Assembly: GCA_016717205.1 (NCBI GenBank)
Contig: JADKGC010000001.1
Coordinates: 744,001 to 808,000 of the forward strand
Length of the DNA: 64,000 bases
From: Candidatus Flexifilum breve
GTDB taxonomy: Bacteria; Chloroflexota; Anaerolineae; Aggregatilineales; Phototrophicaceae
Reading direction: 5' to 3'
Below the pieces are notes generated by a model that was not told the DNA's origin, did no database searches, and saw only the letters and a program-made list of their open reading frames with translations. A program made the translations under genes and the position numbers. Position 1 is the stretch's first letter, and the number at the start of each line of letters is the position of its first letter. Positions 9,166 to 18,497 of the stretch are shown one piece after another.

Positions 9166-10164
9166 ATGGCTACAACCTTTATCACACCAACACCTACTAC
9201 TACTGTTCCTGTCCGGCGCACCCGGCCTAAGGTAAGTGTCATCGTTCCAACACTCAATGAGGAACGCAATCTACCGCAGCTTTTCGCCGCCATGCCTGAC
9301 ATTGTGGATGAAATCGTGTTGGTCGATGGCCGATCCACCGACCGCACGGTGGAGCTGGCGCAGCAGCTGCGCCCGAATGTCAAAGTCGTGTTGGAGAAGC
9401 GCAAAGGTAAAGGTGCTGCGCTGCGGGCTGGGTTTGAGGCCGCCGGCGGCGACATCATCGTCATGCTCGACGCCGATGGTTCGACCGATCCCGGCGAAAT
9501 CCCTTCCTACGTCGGCACACTCTTGGCAGGCGCCGATTTCGCCAAGGGGTCGCGCTTCATGCAGGGTGCAGGCTCGTCGGACATGGAGTTTCACCGCTAT
9601 CTAGGTAATCAGGCGTTTGTCTGGGCGGTGCGCATTCTGTTTGGCAGCGCCTATACTGACCTGTGCTATGGCTACAACGCCTTCTGGAAACGGGTGCTGC
9701 CCTTCCTCACACTAGACAGCGATGGTTTTGAGATCGAAACGCTCATGAATGTGCGCGTGCTGCAGGCGGGCTTCCGCGTAGCTGAGGTTCCGAGCTTCGA
9801 AAATCGGCGCTTTATGGGCACATCTAATCTGCGCGCCATCCCGGACGGCATTCGTGTGCTGAAAACGATTGTGGGGGAATGGTTGCGCAAGCCAAACCTG
9901 CGTCAGATTGGTAACACCGAAGCCTCGGTCGAAGAGAAGTCCTTCAAAGAAGCGCTCAATTCGCTGCTGGAGGACACGAATCTGCTGCTCAAGCTGCGGG
10001 AGAAGTACACGCCGGAGATGTTCGAGAACAGCCGCCAGCGCATGCTCGTCCGCTTTGACGAGTTGATGTCGATGCCCGTGCAGTCGCGCAAAGTCCAAGC
10101 CCTTCAAGCACGGTATCGCCAGTTCTATCGCGAAGATTACCGCCACTATCTCTCCGGGGTCTAA
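9166..10164 (+). CDS. family 2 glycosyltransferase (dolichol-phosphate-mannose-synthase-like)
   Basis: The protein has 332 residues, starting at ATG 9166 behind an AGGAA ribosome site. The GT-A fold begins at VSVIVPTLNEERN, continues with DEIVLVDGRSTDRT and GKGAALRAGFEAA, and has the metal-binding MLDADGST motif. There is no membrane segment. The C-terminal 100 residues are charged and helical, extra to the core. This class moves sugars from nucleotide sugars to lipid carriers or to polysaccharide; the acceptor cannot be read from sequence. It is followed after 4 bp by an acyltransferase gene, so the two are probably co-transcribed. Confidence 0.85.
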   Translation: MATTFITPTPTTTVPVRRTRPKVSVIVPTLNEERNLPQLFAAMPDIVDEIVLVDGRSTDRTVELAQQLRPNVKVVLEKRKGKGAALRAGFEAAGGDIIVMLDADGSTDPGEIPSYVGTLLAGADFAKGSRFMQGAGSSDMEFHRYLGNQAFVWAVRILFGSAYTDLCYGYNAFWKRVLPFLTLDSDGFEIETLMNVRVLQAGFRVAEVPSFENRRFMGTSNLRAIPDGIRVLKTIVGEWLRKPNLRQIGNTEASVEEKSFKEALNSLLEDTNLLLKLREKYTPEMFENSRQRMLVRFDELMSMPVQSRKVQALQARYRQFYREDYRHYLSGV

Positions 10165-10168
10165 CGCA

Positions 10169-10831
10169 ATGCCGGGAGCATGGGTTGATTTTCTAGCCGA
10201 TCTGGAACGCTACAGCGTTGTTCTCGGGCGCTCCCGCTGGTCGGCTTTCTTCTTCGCGCAGGGGGCGCAGGCCGCGCTCGTCTACCGCTTCGGGCACTGG
10301 GTCTATACGGGACGCGCGAACAGCGTGTGGAACAAGGCGCTGCGCGTCGTGCATTTCATCCTCTTTCGCCTTACCGAGATGTTCACGGGTATCTCACTGG
10401 AACCCAAAGCCGAGATTGGTCGTGGCCTGTATATCGGTCACTTTGGGACGATCGTCGTCGGTTCGGGGGTCAAACTCGGCGCAAACTGCAATCTATCGCA
10501 AGGCGTTACCCTCGGCGTGGACGGACGCGGCGAAAACCGCGGTTCGCCGTGCATCGGGGATCGCGTGTTCATCGCGCCGGGGGCCGTCGTGGTCGGCAAG
10601 ATCACCATCGGCCATGATGCCGCGATTGGCGCAAACGCAGTCATCAACCGCTCGCTACCCGCTCGCGCTGTGGCCATCGGCAACCCCGCCAAAGTTGTTT
10701 CCTATAAGGGCAGTTTCGATTTCATCAGCTACCGCGGCATGGAACACGATCCCGCGCGGCTAAACAGCCTCAGCCGTGCAGAATCGCCGCCGTCAGAGCA
10801 ATTCGATGAGACGGATCACCACGAGCCCTAG
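10169..10831 (+). CDS. hexapeptide-repeat acyltransferase (CysE/serine O-acetyltransferase-like)
   Basis: The protein has 220 residues. An N-terminal helical part is followed by left-handed beta-helix hexapeptides from about residue 75 (LEPKAEIGRG, YIGHFGTIVVG, CNLSQGVTLG, PCIGDRVFIAPGAVVVG, IGANAVINRSLP) and the AIGNPAKVV closing motif. This is the serine acetyltransferase layout, but in a sugar-gene setting it more likely acylates a glycan or sugar nucleotide. It is coupled to the gene at 9166. Its last 39 bases overlap, tail to tail, the small gene at 10793. Confidence 0.82.
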   Translation: MPGAWVDFLADLERYSVVLGRSRWSAFFFAQGAQAALVYRFGHWVYTGRANSVWNKALRVVHFILFRLTEMFTGISLEPKAEIGRGLYIGHFGTIVVGSGVKLGANCNLSQGVTLGVDGRGENRGSPCIGDRVFIAPGAVVVGKITIGHDAAIGANAVINRSLPARAVAIGNPAKVVSYKGSFDFISYRGMEHDPARLNSLSRAESPPSEQFDETDHHEP

Positions 10832-10987
10832 AAACATCAGCGTGACCGGGACGAGGCTCACCCGCAGCGCGCGTCTGAGCCGATGGACCTCCAACCCGCT
10901 GATCAGTTCATGCAGCACGAGCAAGAGCAGGACGACGGTCAGCAGGATGATGTCAACCAGCCCGGAGTTGAATACCTCCTGCACCAT
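10793..10987 (-). CDS. small membrane protein at the end of the polysaccharide operon
   Basis: The protein has 64 residues with two strongly hydrophobic stretches (VDIILLTVVLLLLVL and LVPVTLMFLGLVVI) separated by a basic loop (HRLRRALR). Its ATG follows the stop of the BcsB-like gene after 1 base, so it is translationally linked. It is not recognised by family. Position suggests a helper of the export machinery. Confidence 0.6.
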   Translation of the reverse strand: MVQEVFNSGLVDIILLTVVLLLLVLHELISGLEVHRLRRALRVSLVPVTLMFLGLVVIRLIELL

Positions 10988-10988
10988 G

Positions 10989-13235
10989 CTAAGGTTTCTC
11001 CCGGTTGCTGGAACGCAGCGACCAGACTATCAGGATCAGCAGCAGCGACCCCATGATCGGTACGACAATGATGAGCAGTGACATATCGGCGGCGCTGACG
11101 CGCGCGGTCTCGGTCGAGGCAGCGCTGGACTCCGGTTGATCAGTGGCTTCGGGCGTGGTCATCGGCGCGATCATCTTCTCGAAAGCCGCCCGGTCGACCA
11201 CGTAGGGCACATAATCCGCCTGAACCAGCGCCGTCGCCCCCTGCACGCCGACGGGTGGCGTCTGAGCCGTGAGCAAATCGACTGCTCCGTCAAAACCCTC
11301 AGCGGCCGCGCTGGCGATCACCAGCACGGCCTGTTCCGCGCTTGCGGGACGCAGCGTCGTATAGAGTAAGCCCAACGGCTCAGGCAGTGCGCGGTACAAG
11401 CGTACATCCAGCGGTTCCAGATCGCCGACCACTGATGCGGTTTCCTCGTTTGTCAGCGGCGCGAGCAGAGCGTCGAGATCACCCGGCGTGGCGCTGCTCG
11501 CCAGAATGATGAGGTTGGTCTCCAGCGGTGAGCTGCCCAAATCGGCATACCGCAGCGTTGTCACATCGAGCGCGGTCGGGGTGTAAAATCCGAGCAGAAA
11601 TGCCAGTTTTACCGCCGCTCGCAGCGCCGACTCATCCTGCGTATCCGGCAGCACGAAGCCGACCGGCGCACTACTGGCGAATGGATAAGGAAAGGCTTGC
11701 AGGCTGGGCAGCGCCGGTTTGACTTCATTGGCGGCGAAATACGACGAGTCGTCGATATACGTCCACGCGTTGTCGTAGTTTACCGTTTCGCATTCGCGGT
11801 GCGGCACCTGATTCGAGATTTCGAGGCGCAGATTGATGGGCTGGGGCAGCGGCGTCTGCAACAGTTCCGCGGGCAACCGGAAGGTGAGCGTCCCATCCGC
11901 GTTCAGGTCACTGGTACGCGCTGCGCCAAGCGGAATGTCATTGATGAACGTCGCAATATAGGAGTCTTCATTCGCCAGTACGGGGCTCTCGCTCCCGTGC
12001 AGCACTAACGCAGCCCCTTCGCCAAACATCGAACCGGGCGCCAAGTAGAACGAATAATACTCGCTGAGAATACCCGCCCCGCGCACCATGCGCGCCCCGA
12101 GTTCCAACTGCTCGAAGCTCGTCTGCGGCGTTGTCCACGGCGGTGGTTGTTCCGCCTGCGATACATCCAGCGGGCCGGTCACGAAGGCGTAATTACCGAC
12201 GAGGCTGTCGAGGGTCGTCCGCTCAACCAGGGACAGACCCAACGTCTCCAGACCCGACTCGGCGTTCGCACTCAGCAGCAGCACATGGCGTTCGGCATTC
12301 CAAGGTGATACCAGCACCTGCACGACGCCGTGCTCGTTCGGGATCAGTTGGTCGTCCGCGGTGGCAAACAACCCGTCTCCCCCGAGGAGCGGCGAGTCCA
12401 GCTGCGCAATCAGCGGATTTGCGGATGGCAGGCCAACCAGCACGACGTTTGAGGTTTCTAGTTGTTCCGCGGTCGCAGCCCCAACGGTGGTCACCGTGAC
12501 CGGATAGGCCGCGTTGCGAACAAGCTGCGCCAAACCCGCCGCCGCCCGCACAGCCGCCGTGAGCGTCACGTCCGAGGGGACATCAGGCAGCACGAACAGG
12601 ACGGGATGCTGTCCATCGATCAGTCCACGCGAGAAGACCAGATTGCTGAGGTCTTCAAGCCGCGGTAAGTCGGACGTAGTGGCGAAAGCCCATGCGATCT
12701 GGCTGTCGCCCAAAATCCGAACCCACTGACTGGGTATATTCGAGTCCTCACAGGAGTCGTCACTCACGCGCTGATACGCTTCGAAGCGCAGCTGCAGACC
12801 GGGGTATTTGATCAAGCGGGCTGGAATGGTGAAAGTCGTCGTGATCGTCTCAGCACCAGTGAAGGCGACGCTCGTCAGGGGTTCGTTATTGGCAAACACG
12901 GTGAGGCTGGAGACCGGGCGCAGCAGCGGCGATGGCTGCAGGTGCAGCATGACCCGGGCGTCGTGGTCGGCCTGCCACGTCAGCGGGATGGAAAGGTAGA
13001 TCTGGTTCGTCCCGAACGCGCCTTCGACCGAAAGAGAATTGTAACCGAGGTCGCTTAACGAAATGACCAGCGTTGGCTCAAAATCCGGCGTGACCTCCGG
13101 CTCGACTGTTGCGTCCGGTGTGATCTCCGATTCCGCTGTCGCCGCGGGCGTGACTTCCGGCGTCGCATCCTGGGCGACTGCGGCTCCGACGAGGCCGAAC
13201 AACAGGATGAGCATGAGCGTGTAGCGTAGTGACAT
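10989..13235 (-). CDS. BcsB-like periplasmic/exported glycan-synthase partner
   Basis: The protein has 748 residues with a signal peptide (1-21), a low-complexity TPEVTPxATxE spacer, two repeated beta-sandwich/Rossmann-like halves (each with an LFVLPD or GFVLPD strand and a jelly-roll part), and a single C-terminal membrane helix (MSLLIIVVPIMGSLLLILIV) with a basic tail. This is the layout of the cellulose synthase regulatory subunit BcsB. BcsB normally guides the nascent glucan from BcsA across the envelope. No BcsA-type synthase is in the window; the operon instead has GT2, GT4 and a polytopic transferase. The exported polymer is therefore not necessarily cellulose. Confidence 0.75.
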   Translation of the reverse strand: MSLRYTLMLILLFGLVGAAVAQDATPEVTPAATAESEITPDATVEPEVTPDFEPTLVISLSDLGYNSLSVEGAFGTNQIYLSIPLTWQADHDARVMLHLQPSPLLRPVSSLTVFANNEPLTSVAFTGAETITTTFTIPARLIKYPGLQLRFEAYQRVSDDSCEDSNIPSQWVRILGDSQIAWAFATTSDLPRLEDLSNLVFSRGLIDGQHPVLFVLPDVPSDVTLTAAVRAAAGLAQLVRNAAYPVTVTTVGAATAEQLETSNVVLVGLPSANPLIAQLDSPLLGGDGLFATADDQLIPNEHGVVQVLVSPWNAERHVLLLSANAESGLETLGLSLVERTTLDSLVGNYAFVTGPLDVSQAEQPPPWTTPQTSFEQLELGARMVRGAGILSEYYSFYLAPGSMFGEGAALVLHGSESPVLANEDSYIATFINDIPLGAARTSDLNADGTLTFRLPAELLQTPLPQPINLRLEISNQVPHRECETVNYDNAWTYIDDSSYFAANEVKPALPSLQAFPYPFASSAPVGFVLPDTQDESALRAAVKLAFLLGFYTPTALDVTTLRYADLGSSPLETNLIILASSATPGDLDALLAPLTNEETASVVGDLEPLDVRLYRALPEPLGLLYTTLRPASAEQAVLVIASAAAEGFDGAVDLLTAQTPPVGVQGATALVQADYVPYVVDRAAFEKMIAPMTTPEATDQPESSAASTETARVSAADMSLLIIVVPIMGSLLLILIVWSLRSSNREKP

Positions 13236-13251
13236 AGCTTGAAATCCTAGT

Positions 13252-14541
13252 TTACGACGCCGCAGTGCGTGCCGAATGGAATACCGGGACGTGCAGGGCG
13301 CGCAGCACAGTCGGAAGCATATAAATGGCTTCGAGCATGATCGCCACCACCCAACCGATACTCAAACCGATTAGTCCGTTGGTTGAGGCTCCGATGACCG
13401 ACAGCGTAACTTCGATTATGCCGCCGATGGTGATGATCAGCGCGGCCTGCCGCGCCCGGTTGTGAATGCGATAGACGGCAACGAAGTGATCTTTGATGAT
13501 CAGCGGGAAGATCGAGACGCAGAGGATGCGGAGGACGTTCGCCGCTTGTTCAGCGTACGCGCGGCCAAACAAGCCCATCAGCACGTCGGCCAGCAAGAAA
13601 ATGGCGATATACCCGACGACCGTAATCAGCGCAGAGAGGCGCAGCGTGACATGCATTTTTTCCGCCAGCAGCGTAACGTTCTGGGCGCCGACGGCGTAGA
13701 GCGTCAGCGTCAGCGACTGCACCGGAAAGAACATCAACCCGGCGAGCATCCACGCGATGTACAGACTGGCGGTTAGCTCCGGTGTCAGCACGATGGTCAC
13801 GATGACGGGCAGCAGGCGGATGGGAGCCTCAAGGGCGAGATTCAACCAGTGATGCATGAGCGCCGCCTTGCCGAGTTCGCGCACCATATGCCCGCGAAAA
13901 TGCAACCGCAGGCCGTAAGTCCTGATCAGCGAGCGAAAGGGAATGAACAGGGAGAGCAGGGTACCCAGCGTCCACGCGCCGAAGATCACCATGCCCGTTT
14001 GATCCGCCAGCCAAAGCCCGAACAGGACCAGCGCCACCAGTTTGATGATCGACGCGCTGAAGTTGCGCGTCAACTGGATGCCGCCGCGCAGCAGACCGAT
14101 AAAAGCTTGATCGAGCATCAGCGTGAGCGCAGTCAAGGCGACGCCGAGCGCGAACAGCGCCAGATACAACGGATTAGTCGTCAACAGGGCGAATTCCGCG
14201 CTCAACGCGCCGCTGATCAACGCAAACGCCAGCGCTACGGCGACGCTCACGACCGTGATGGTAATCATCGATGTGGAGAGCAGCGCGCTCTCTTCGCCCT
14301 GACGCTGCGCGATTTCCCCGACGAGCAGCGTCCCCAGCCCCATCATGCCCACTGAGCCGAGCAGCAGCATGGCAGAGACAGTCGCCGAGGCCAGCCCCAC
14401 GAACGCCTGATCGAACCAGTGCGCCGCCAGCCACCAGTAGACAAAGCCGATGCCCGAATTGACAACCGCCGTCCCCACCAGCGCGCTCGAATTGGCGATC
14501 AGGCTGCGATTCGCGGTGATCCATGCTTGGATACGCTTCAT
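13252..14541 (-). CDS. polysaccharide flippase (MOP/MATE-like superfamily)
   Basis: The protein has 429 residues with about 12-14 hydrophobic helices, small-residue-rich, resembling Wzx-type O-antigen or polysaccharide flippases. Start at 14541 is preferred over 14559 because it gives the common ATGA overlap with the stop of the upstream gene. In this operon it would move lipid-linked oligosaccharides across the membrane. Substrate cannot be read from sequence. Confidence 0.78.
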   Translation of the reverse strand: MKRIQAWITANRSLIANSSALVGTAVVNSGIGFVYWWLAAHWFDQAFVGLASATVSAMLLLGSVGMMGLGTLLVGEIAQRQGEESALLSTSMITITVVSVAVALAFALISGALSAEFALLTTNPLYLALFALGVALTALTLMLDQAFIGLLRGGIQLTRNFSASIIKLVALVLFGLWLADQTGMVIFGAWTLGTLLSLFIPFRSLIRTYGLRLHFRGHMVRELGKAALMHHWLNLALEAPIRLLPVIVTIVLTPELTASLYIAWMLAGLMFFPVQSLTLTLYAVGAQNVTLLAEKMHVTLRLSALITVVGYIAIFLLADVLMGLFGRAYAEQAANVLRILCVSIFPLIIKDHFVAVYRIHNRARQAALIITIGGIIEVTLSVIGASTNGLIGLSIGWVVAIMLEAIYMLPTVLRALHVPVFHSARTAAS

Positions 14542-15296
14542 GGGTGCGCCTGCCTCCACAATTCGACCCGGCGGTAGGGTTCACTCTCTCCAACGCGGTA
14601 CAGCAGCCCGATCACGGGATCGACCGCCGTTTCCGGTAATGTCAGCGTGGTCTGCCATGTTTCTCCCGGCGCAAGTTCGAGATCCGGCCACGCTTCGATC
14701 AGATGACCATCGGATCGCGTTTCGAGGCGATAGCTGACAGGCTCAATTTCGCCGCTGGTCAAGCCGAGCAATACCCCGTCCGGCGCGTTGTTCTCGTCAC
14801 GCAGCATCCAGAATTCCGTGAACCCGGTATGCGGGTAGGTCTCCAGACCGATGCGGGCCATCCAGTACGAGATGCCGAACACGCCAGCGAGAAGCACAAG
14901 TAAAACAGCACGCGAGTATTTCAATGTGATGGGTGTTGTACCGTAGTGCCCGCGTGCACCGAGGGCCACCAGCGAGGAAATCAAGGTGTACAAGCCGTAG
15001 CCGATCATCCACAGCGGGCGCGAAATACCTCCGGAGGTGTAGTTGAGGATAATGCCGATGACGAGTGTGACCGCCACGAAGATGCCAATCGTGAGCGCAA
15101 CCCGCAGCGCTGCGTCGAACCGGTCGGCAAAGAGGCCGCTGATCAGCGCGTAGGTCACGTAAGCGCCACCGCCGAGGATCAGCGTGCCGGTTAGGGTGCG
15201 GATCACAGGCGGCGCGGCGTTTTCATAGGGCAGCGTGAGGCAGATGCACACGACCCACAAATTGACGAGCAGCAGATCAAGGCTGCGTGGTCGCAT
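14538..15296 (-). CDS. DUF1616-like membrane protein
   Basis: The protein has 252 residues: five or so N-terminal hydrophobic helices (residues 8-155) followed by an extracytoplasmic beta-rich domain with a DENNAPDGVLLGLTSGE segment and a PGETWQTTLTLPE motif. This fits DUF1616-type proteins found beside surface-glycan genes in archaea and Chloroflexota. Function is unknown. It overlaps the upstream gene by 20 bp and the downstream flippase by 4 bp, so it is part of one transcript. Confidence 0.65.
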   Translation of the reverse strand: MRPRSLDLLLVNLWVVCICLTLPYENAAPPVIRTLTGTLILGGGAYVTYALISGLFADRFDAALRVALTIGIFVAVTLVIGIILNYTSGGISRPLWMIGYGLYTLISSLVALGARGHYGTTPITLKYSRAVLLVLLAGVFGISYWMARIGLETYPHTGFTEFWMLRDENNAPDGVLLGLTSGEIEPVSYRLETRSDGHLIEAWPDLELAPGETWQTTLTLPETAVDPVIGLLYRVGESEPYRRVELWRQAHP

Positions 15297-17235
15297 TGTC
15301 TAGTCCTCTCACGTCGTAGATGACGATATTCCCGCTGTCGAATACGCGGCTGACGCCCGTCAGGAAATCGAACTTTTCGAGCGCGAACGGATTGAGTGGT
15401 TCGGTGTGCTGCGAGGCTCCCGGTTCGCCAAATTCGACAAACACGCCGAGTTCGGGGATGGCTTGCGTCAGCCGCTGATCAGTCACCACATATTCCGCCT
15501 GCGTGGTGCGCAGCAGGAAGTACTCGTAATCGCTCAGACGCAAGGTGGTGAGCACGGGCGCAATCTGGATGTTATCCTTGCCGCTGCGAATGATGTACTG
15601 TCGCCCGAACGCTCCCATCAGCAGACCGTTGATGCGATCCACGACCAGCCGAGTATCTGGCGCAAACTGATCCGCCGTCCAGCGCGCAGCAGCCATGCCT
15701 TCCGCCTCAATCGAGCGAGTATCCGCGCCAACCATGTACGGTCCCGGAACGCGCGCCCAACTCGGCAAGCCCGCCATGAAACCGCCAATGAAAACGATGC
15801 TTGCTCCGGCGGCGATTAAGAGATTGCGCCATAAGCGGTCTTGCGAGTGACGAAACAAACTCAACGCGCCGAGCGCTGTGATGAGCGCAACCCCCAGAAA
15901 CAGAAATTCGGAAGCGCGGTTGGCAATTTCCCAGCCCCGCTCGGTAAAGCGCAAACCGATAGACGCGAAGTAAGCGATCGCAGCAACCGTCAGCAGCGGC
16001 GCGATCATCTGCTGGCGATACTTGCGCCAGACCTCCAGCGCGCCGTAGGGCAGCATCATGAGCACGATCAGCACCGAGCCAATGGTGACCAGTCGCTCCC
16101 ACAAGGGACGGACATCCCCCGAAGCGGAGGTAAACAGCTGGCGCGCTTGTCCCTCGCGTTGAATAATCGAGACCAGTTCGGCAAGCGCGCCGCTGAAGAT
16201 CGGACTGAGGTAGTTGAGCGTAGGGGTAGCGACATACATCAACCAGGCGATGCTCATCACGATCATGAGCACGCCCGTCCACGCAAAAACTTGCTGCTTC
16301 AACGGCAGTGGCTGGCTCAGCGAAGCTTCTACGGAGGGGAGGAAATGAGTCAGCAGGCGACGATAGAGGGTCGTCCGGGTAATGACGCGTTCGATCCGGA
16401 GTCCGATCCAGTCGATGAGTGGTTGAAACAGCAGCACCAGCAGCGACGCCAGCAGGAACAAAATCGTCATGTATGAGGTGACATGGTGTGTGGCGACCAC
16501 GGCCAATACCAGCATCACTGCCATGAAATTGAGCAGCAGGCGGCGCATGCCCGTGTAGTCACCGCGCCGCACGATCAGGCAGATGAGCAACATAGCAACG
16601 GGCAGCGCAACTGATTCGTAGGCATACTGCGCCGAGAAGAATACGAAGTTGCTGTTGCCCATGTAGATCAATGTGCCGAGTCCGGCCACCCGCGTCGAAC
16701 GGGTGGTGTATTCCAGCAGCACAAAGACGGCGATCATGAACATGATACGCATGAGACCCAGCAGAATCACGCCTGCGCCGAAAATATCGATCTGCAGCAG
16801 TTGGGCGAGGCTGACGGTTGCCAGGTGCAACCCGGGAAACAACGGCGAGACGGGCAGCAGCGGATTTTCCGTGAACAGGCGTCCGCTCTGCAAGATGGTG
16901 TCAGCCGTTTTCACGTGCAGCAGCTCGTCGTGCATGGTGAAGTACGCGGGGCTGTGCAGCACCTTGACGAAATACAGCGCCAAGCCTGCCAGTACGACCA
17001 GCGCCACGCGCTCATTCCGGCTCAGGTCGAGCAGCAGCATGCCGAGCAGCGGCGGGACGAAGATCAGCAGCAGCCCGATCCAGAAGTAGTCCGCCGCCCA
17101 CGGCAGGTCATAGCGCGCGGCGGTATCAATCGCCGCGGTGAACAGCAGACCACACGCGCTGGTCAGGGCGATCTCAAAGAAGAAGGTGCGCGTTCGGCGC
17201 TGGGACATGGGCGGCGCTTGGGCGACAACGGTCAT
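15277..17235 (-). CDS. large polytopic membrane protein, GT-C glycosyltransferase-like
   Basis: The protein has 652 residues with about 12 or more membrane helices. A luminal HDELLHVKTADT segment after the second or third helix resembles the acidic first-loop motif of GT-C enzymes such as ArnT/PMT, which use lipid-linked sugar donors. The C-terminal 120 residues form a soluble domain. Assignment as a transferase is inferred from topology and motif only; a polymerase-like role (Wzy) is an alternative. Its start overlaps the stop of the GT4 gene upstream by 4 bases. Confidence 0.6.
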   Translation of the reverse strand: MTVVAQAPPMSQRRTRTFFFEIALTSACGLLFTAAIDTAARYDLPWAADYFWIGLLLIFVPPLLGMLLLDLSRNERVALVVLAGLALYFVKVLHSPAYFTMHDELLHVKTADTILQSGRLFTENPLLPVSPLFPGLHLATVSLAQLLQIDIFGAGVILLGLMRIMFMIAVFVLLEYTTRSTRVAGLGTLIYMGNSNFVFFSAQYAYESVALPVAMLLICLIVRRGDYTGMRRLLLNFMAVMLVLAVVATHHVTSYMTILFLLASLLVLLFQPLIDWIGLRIERVITRTTLYRRLLTHFLPSVEASLSQPLPLKQQVFAWTGVLMIVMSIAWLMYVATPTLNYLSPIFSGALAELVSIIQREGQARQLFTSASGDVRPLWERLVTIGSVLIVLMMLPYGALEVWRKYRQQMIAPLLTVAAIAYFASIGLRFTERGWEIANRASEFLFLGVALITALGALSLFRHSQDRLWRNLLIAAGASIVFIGGFMAGLPSWARVPGPYMVGADTRSIEAEGMAAARWTADQFAPDTRLVVDRINGLLMGAFGRQYIIRSGKDNIQIAPVLTTLRLSDYEYFLLRTTQAEYVVTDQRLTQAIPELGVFVEFGEPGASQHTEPLNPFALEKFDFLTGVSRVFDSGNIVIYDVRGLDNATTQP

Positions 17236-18497
17236 CCGGACACCACCGGTTCGCCCTGCAACAGGCGGGTGTACAGCGCCTCATAACGGGGAATCACCGT
17301 ACTCGCCTGGAAATTCCTGACCTGTTCCCGCCCGGCAGCTCCCATGGCGGCGCGTTCCTGTGGGTTGGCCAGCAGCCGCGCAATTGCTTCCACCAGTCCG
17401 TCTACATCGCCCGGCGTGACCAACAGCCCCGTTTCGCCGTCTTTCACAATATCGATGAAGCCGCCAATACGCGTGGCGATCACCGGCTTGCCCACCGCCA
17501 TCGCCTCCATCGGCGTCGTCGCGCATGGTTCGATCCACATTGAGGGCGTGATGCCGATCAGACAGCGCTGCCACGCTGCCATGACCGCGTCGTGTTTCCA
17601 GTTGCGCAGGACGATGACTCCTGGCGGCATGTCTTTGGTGGCGATGGGATACTCGCTCGTTTCATAGCCGATCAGCACGAGCGGTGGCGGTGATGACAGA
17701 AGCTGGTAGCTTTCCAGCAGCAAATCGACGCCTTTGTAACGACCAAAGGCTCCGACGAATAGCAGGAAGGGTTCGTCCGGCAGTTGGCGCAGAACTTCGT
17801 CGTCGACCGCGGGGACGTGCCCCACATCATCCGGGACGAAGTTCGGAATTACCTCATAAGGCAGCCCCTGCTTGATCAGGTCGTTGCCAACGGCGACCGC
17901 GTGACTCACAGGGACGAACGCATCGACCAGTTGGCGTTCCAACGCGCACGAGAACCAGTTGAACAGAGTCGTGGGAATGCCTTTGGCCGCGCCATAGTGA
18001 TCGGCACTGCACGCCAAGCATTTGCGCAACCCGGCGCCAGAACACACTTCATCTCCGATGAGCAGCTTCTTCTTCGCGCACACCAGACTGAAATCATGCA
18101 GCGTCAACACGAGTTTCGCGCCGCTCCACGCCTTCAGCGGGACGAAGGAGTGGACGATCCAGTTGTGGGCATGAACGATGTCTGGCTTTTCGGCCTGCAC
18201 GATGCGCTGGAGTTCCAGCAGCAGACCGGGATCGGGGTAGGGGCTGGCTGCCCGCCGCCCGGTGTCGCTGTAGAGAAAATCCAACCGCTGCGTGAAACCC
18301 TGAATCCGTACCACGCGTACACCCTGATCGCTTTCCTGTTGGGGCAGGCCGTCCTGCAGCAACGTGACGACGATCACCTCGTGGCCGCGCGCGCTGAGCT
18401 GGCGGCTCAGATCACGGGTGAAGCGTTCTTCCCCGCCGATCAAGGGCGGGTAGAACTGCGTTAAGATCATGATTTTGAGCTTGTTCAAGGGCTTCAT
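17232..18497 (-). CDS. family 4 glycosyltransferase
   Basis: The protein has 421 residues of GT-B fold. The N-terminal FYPPLIGGEERFTRDLSRQL segment is typical of GT4 enzymes, as is the C-terminal EPCATTPMEAMAVGKPVIAT motif (EX7E donor-binding signature). No membrane helix or signal is present, so it acts on the cytosolic face. A CSGAGLRKCLAC cysteine cluster near residue 150 is seen in some GT4 subfamilies. It overlaps neighbours by ATGA junctions on both sides. Confidence 0.88.
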   Translation of the reverse strand: MKPLNKLKIMILTQFYPPLIGGEERFTRDLSRQLSARGHEVIVVTLLQDGLPQQESDQGVRVVRIQGFTQRLDFLYSDTGRRAASPYPDPGLLLELQRIVQAEKPDIVHAHNWIVHSFVPLKAWSGAKLVLTLHDFSLVCAKKKLLIGDEVCSGAGLRKCLACSADHYGAAKGIPTTLFNWFSCALERQLVDAFVPVSHAVAVGNDLIKQGLPYEVIPNFVPDDVGHVPAVDDEVLRQLPDEPFLLFVGAFGRYKGVDLLLESYQLLSSPPPLVLIGYETSEYPIATKDMPPGVIVLRNWKHDAVMAAWQRCLIGITPSMWIEPCATTPMEAMAVGKPVIATRIGGFIDIVKDGETGLLVTPGDVDGLVEAIARLLANPQERAAMGAAGREQVRNFQASTVIPRYEALYTRLLQGEPVVSG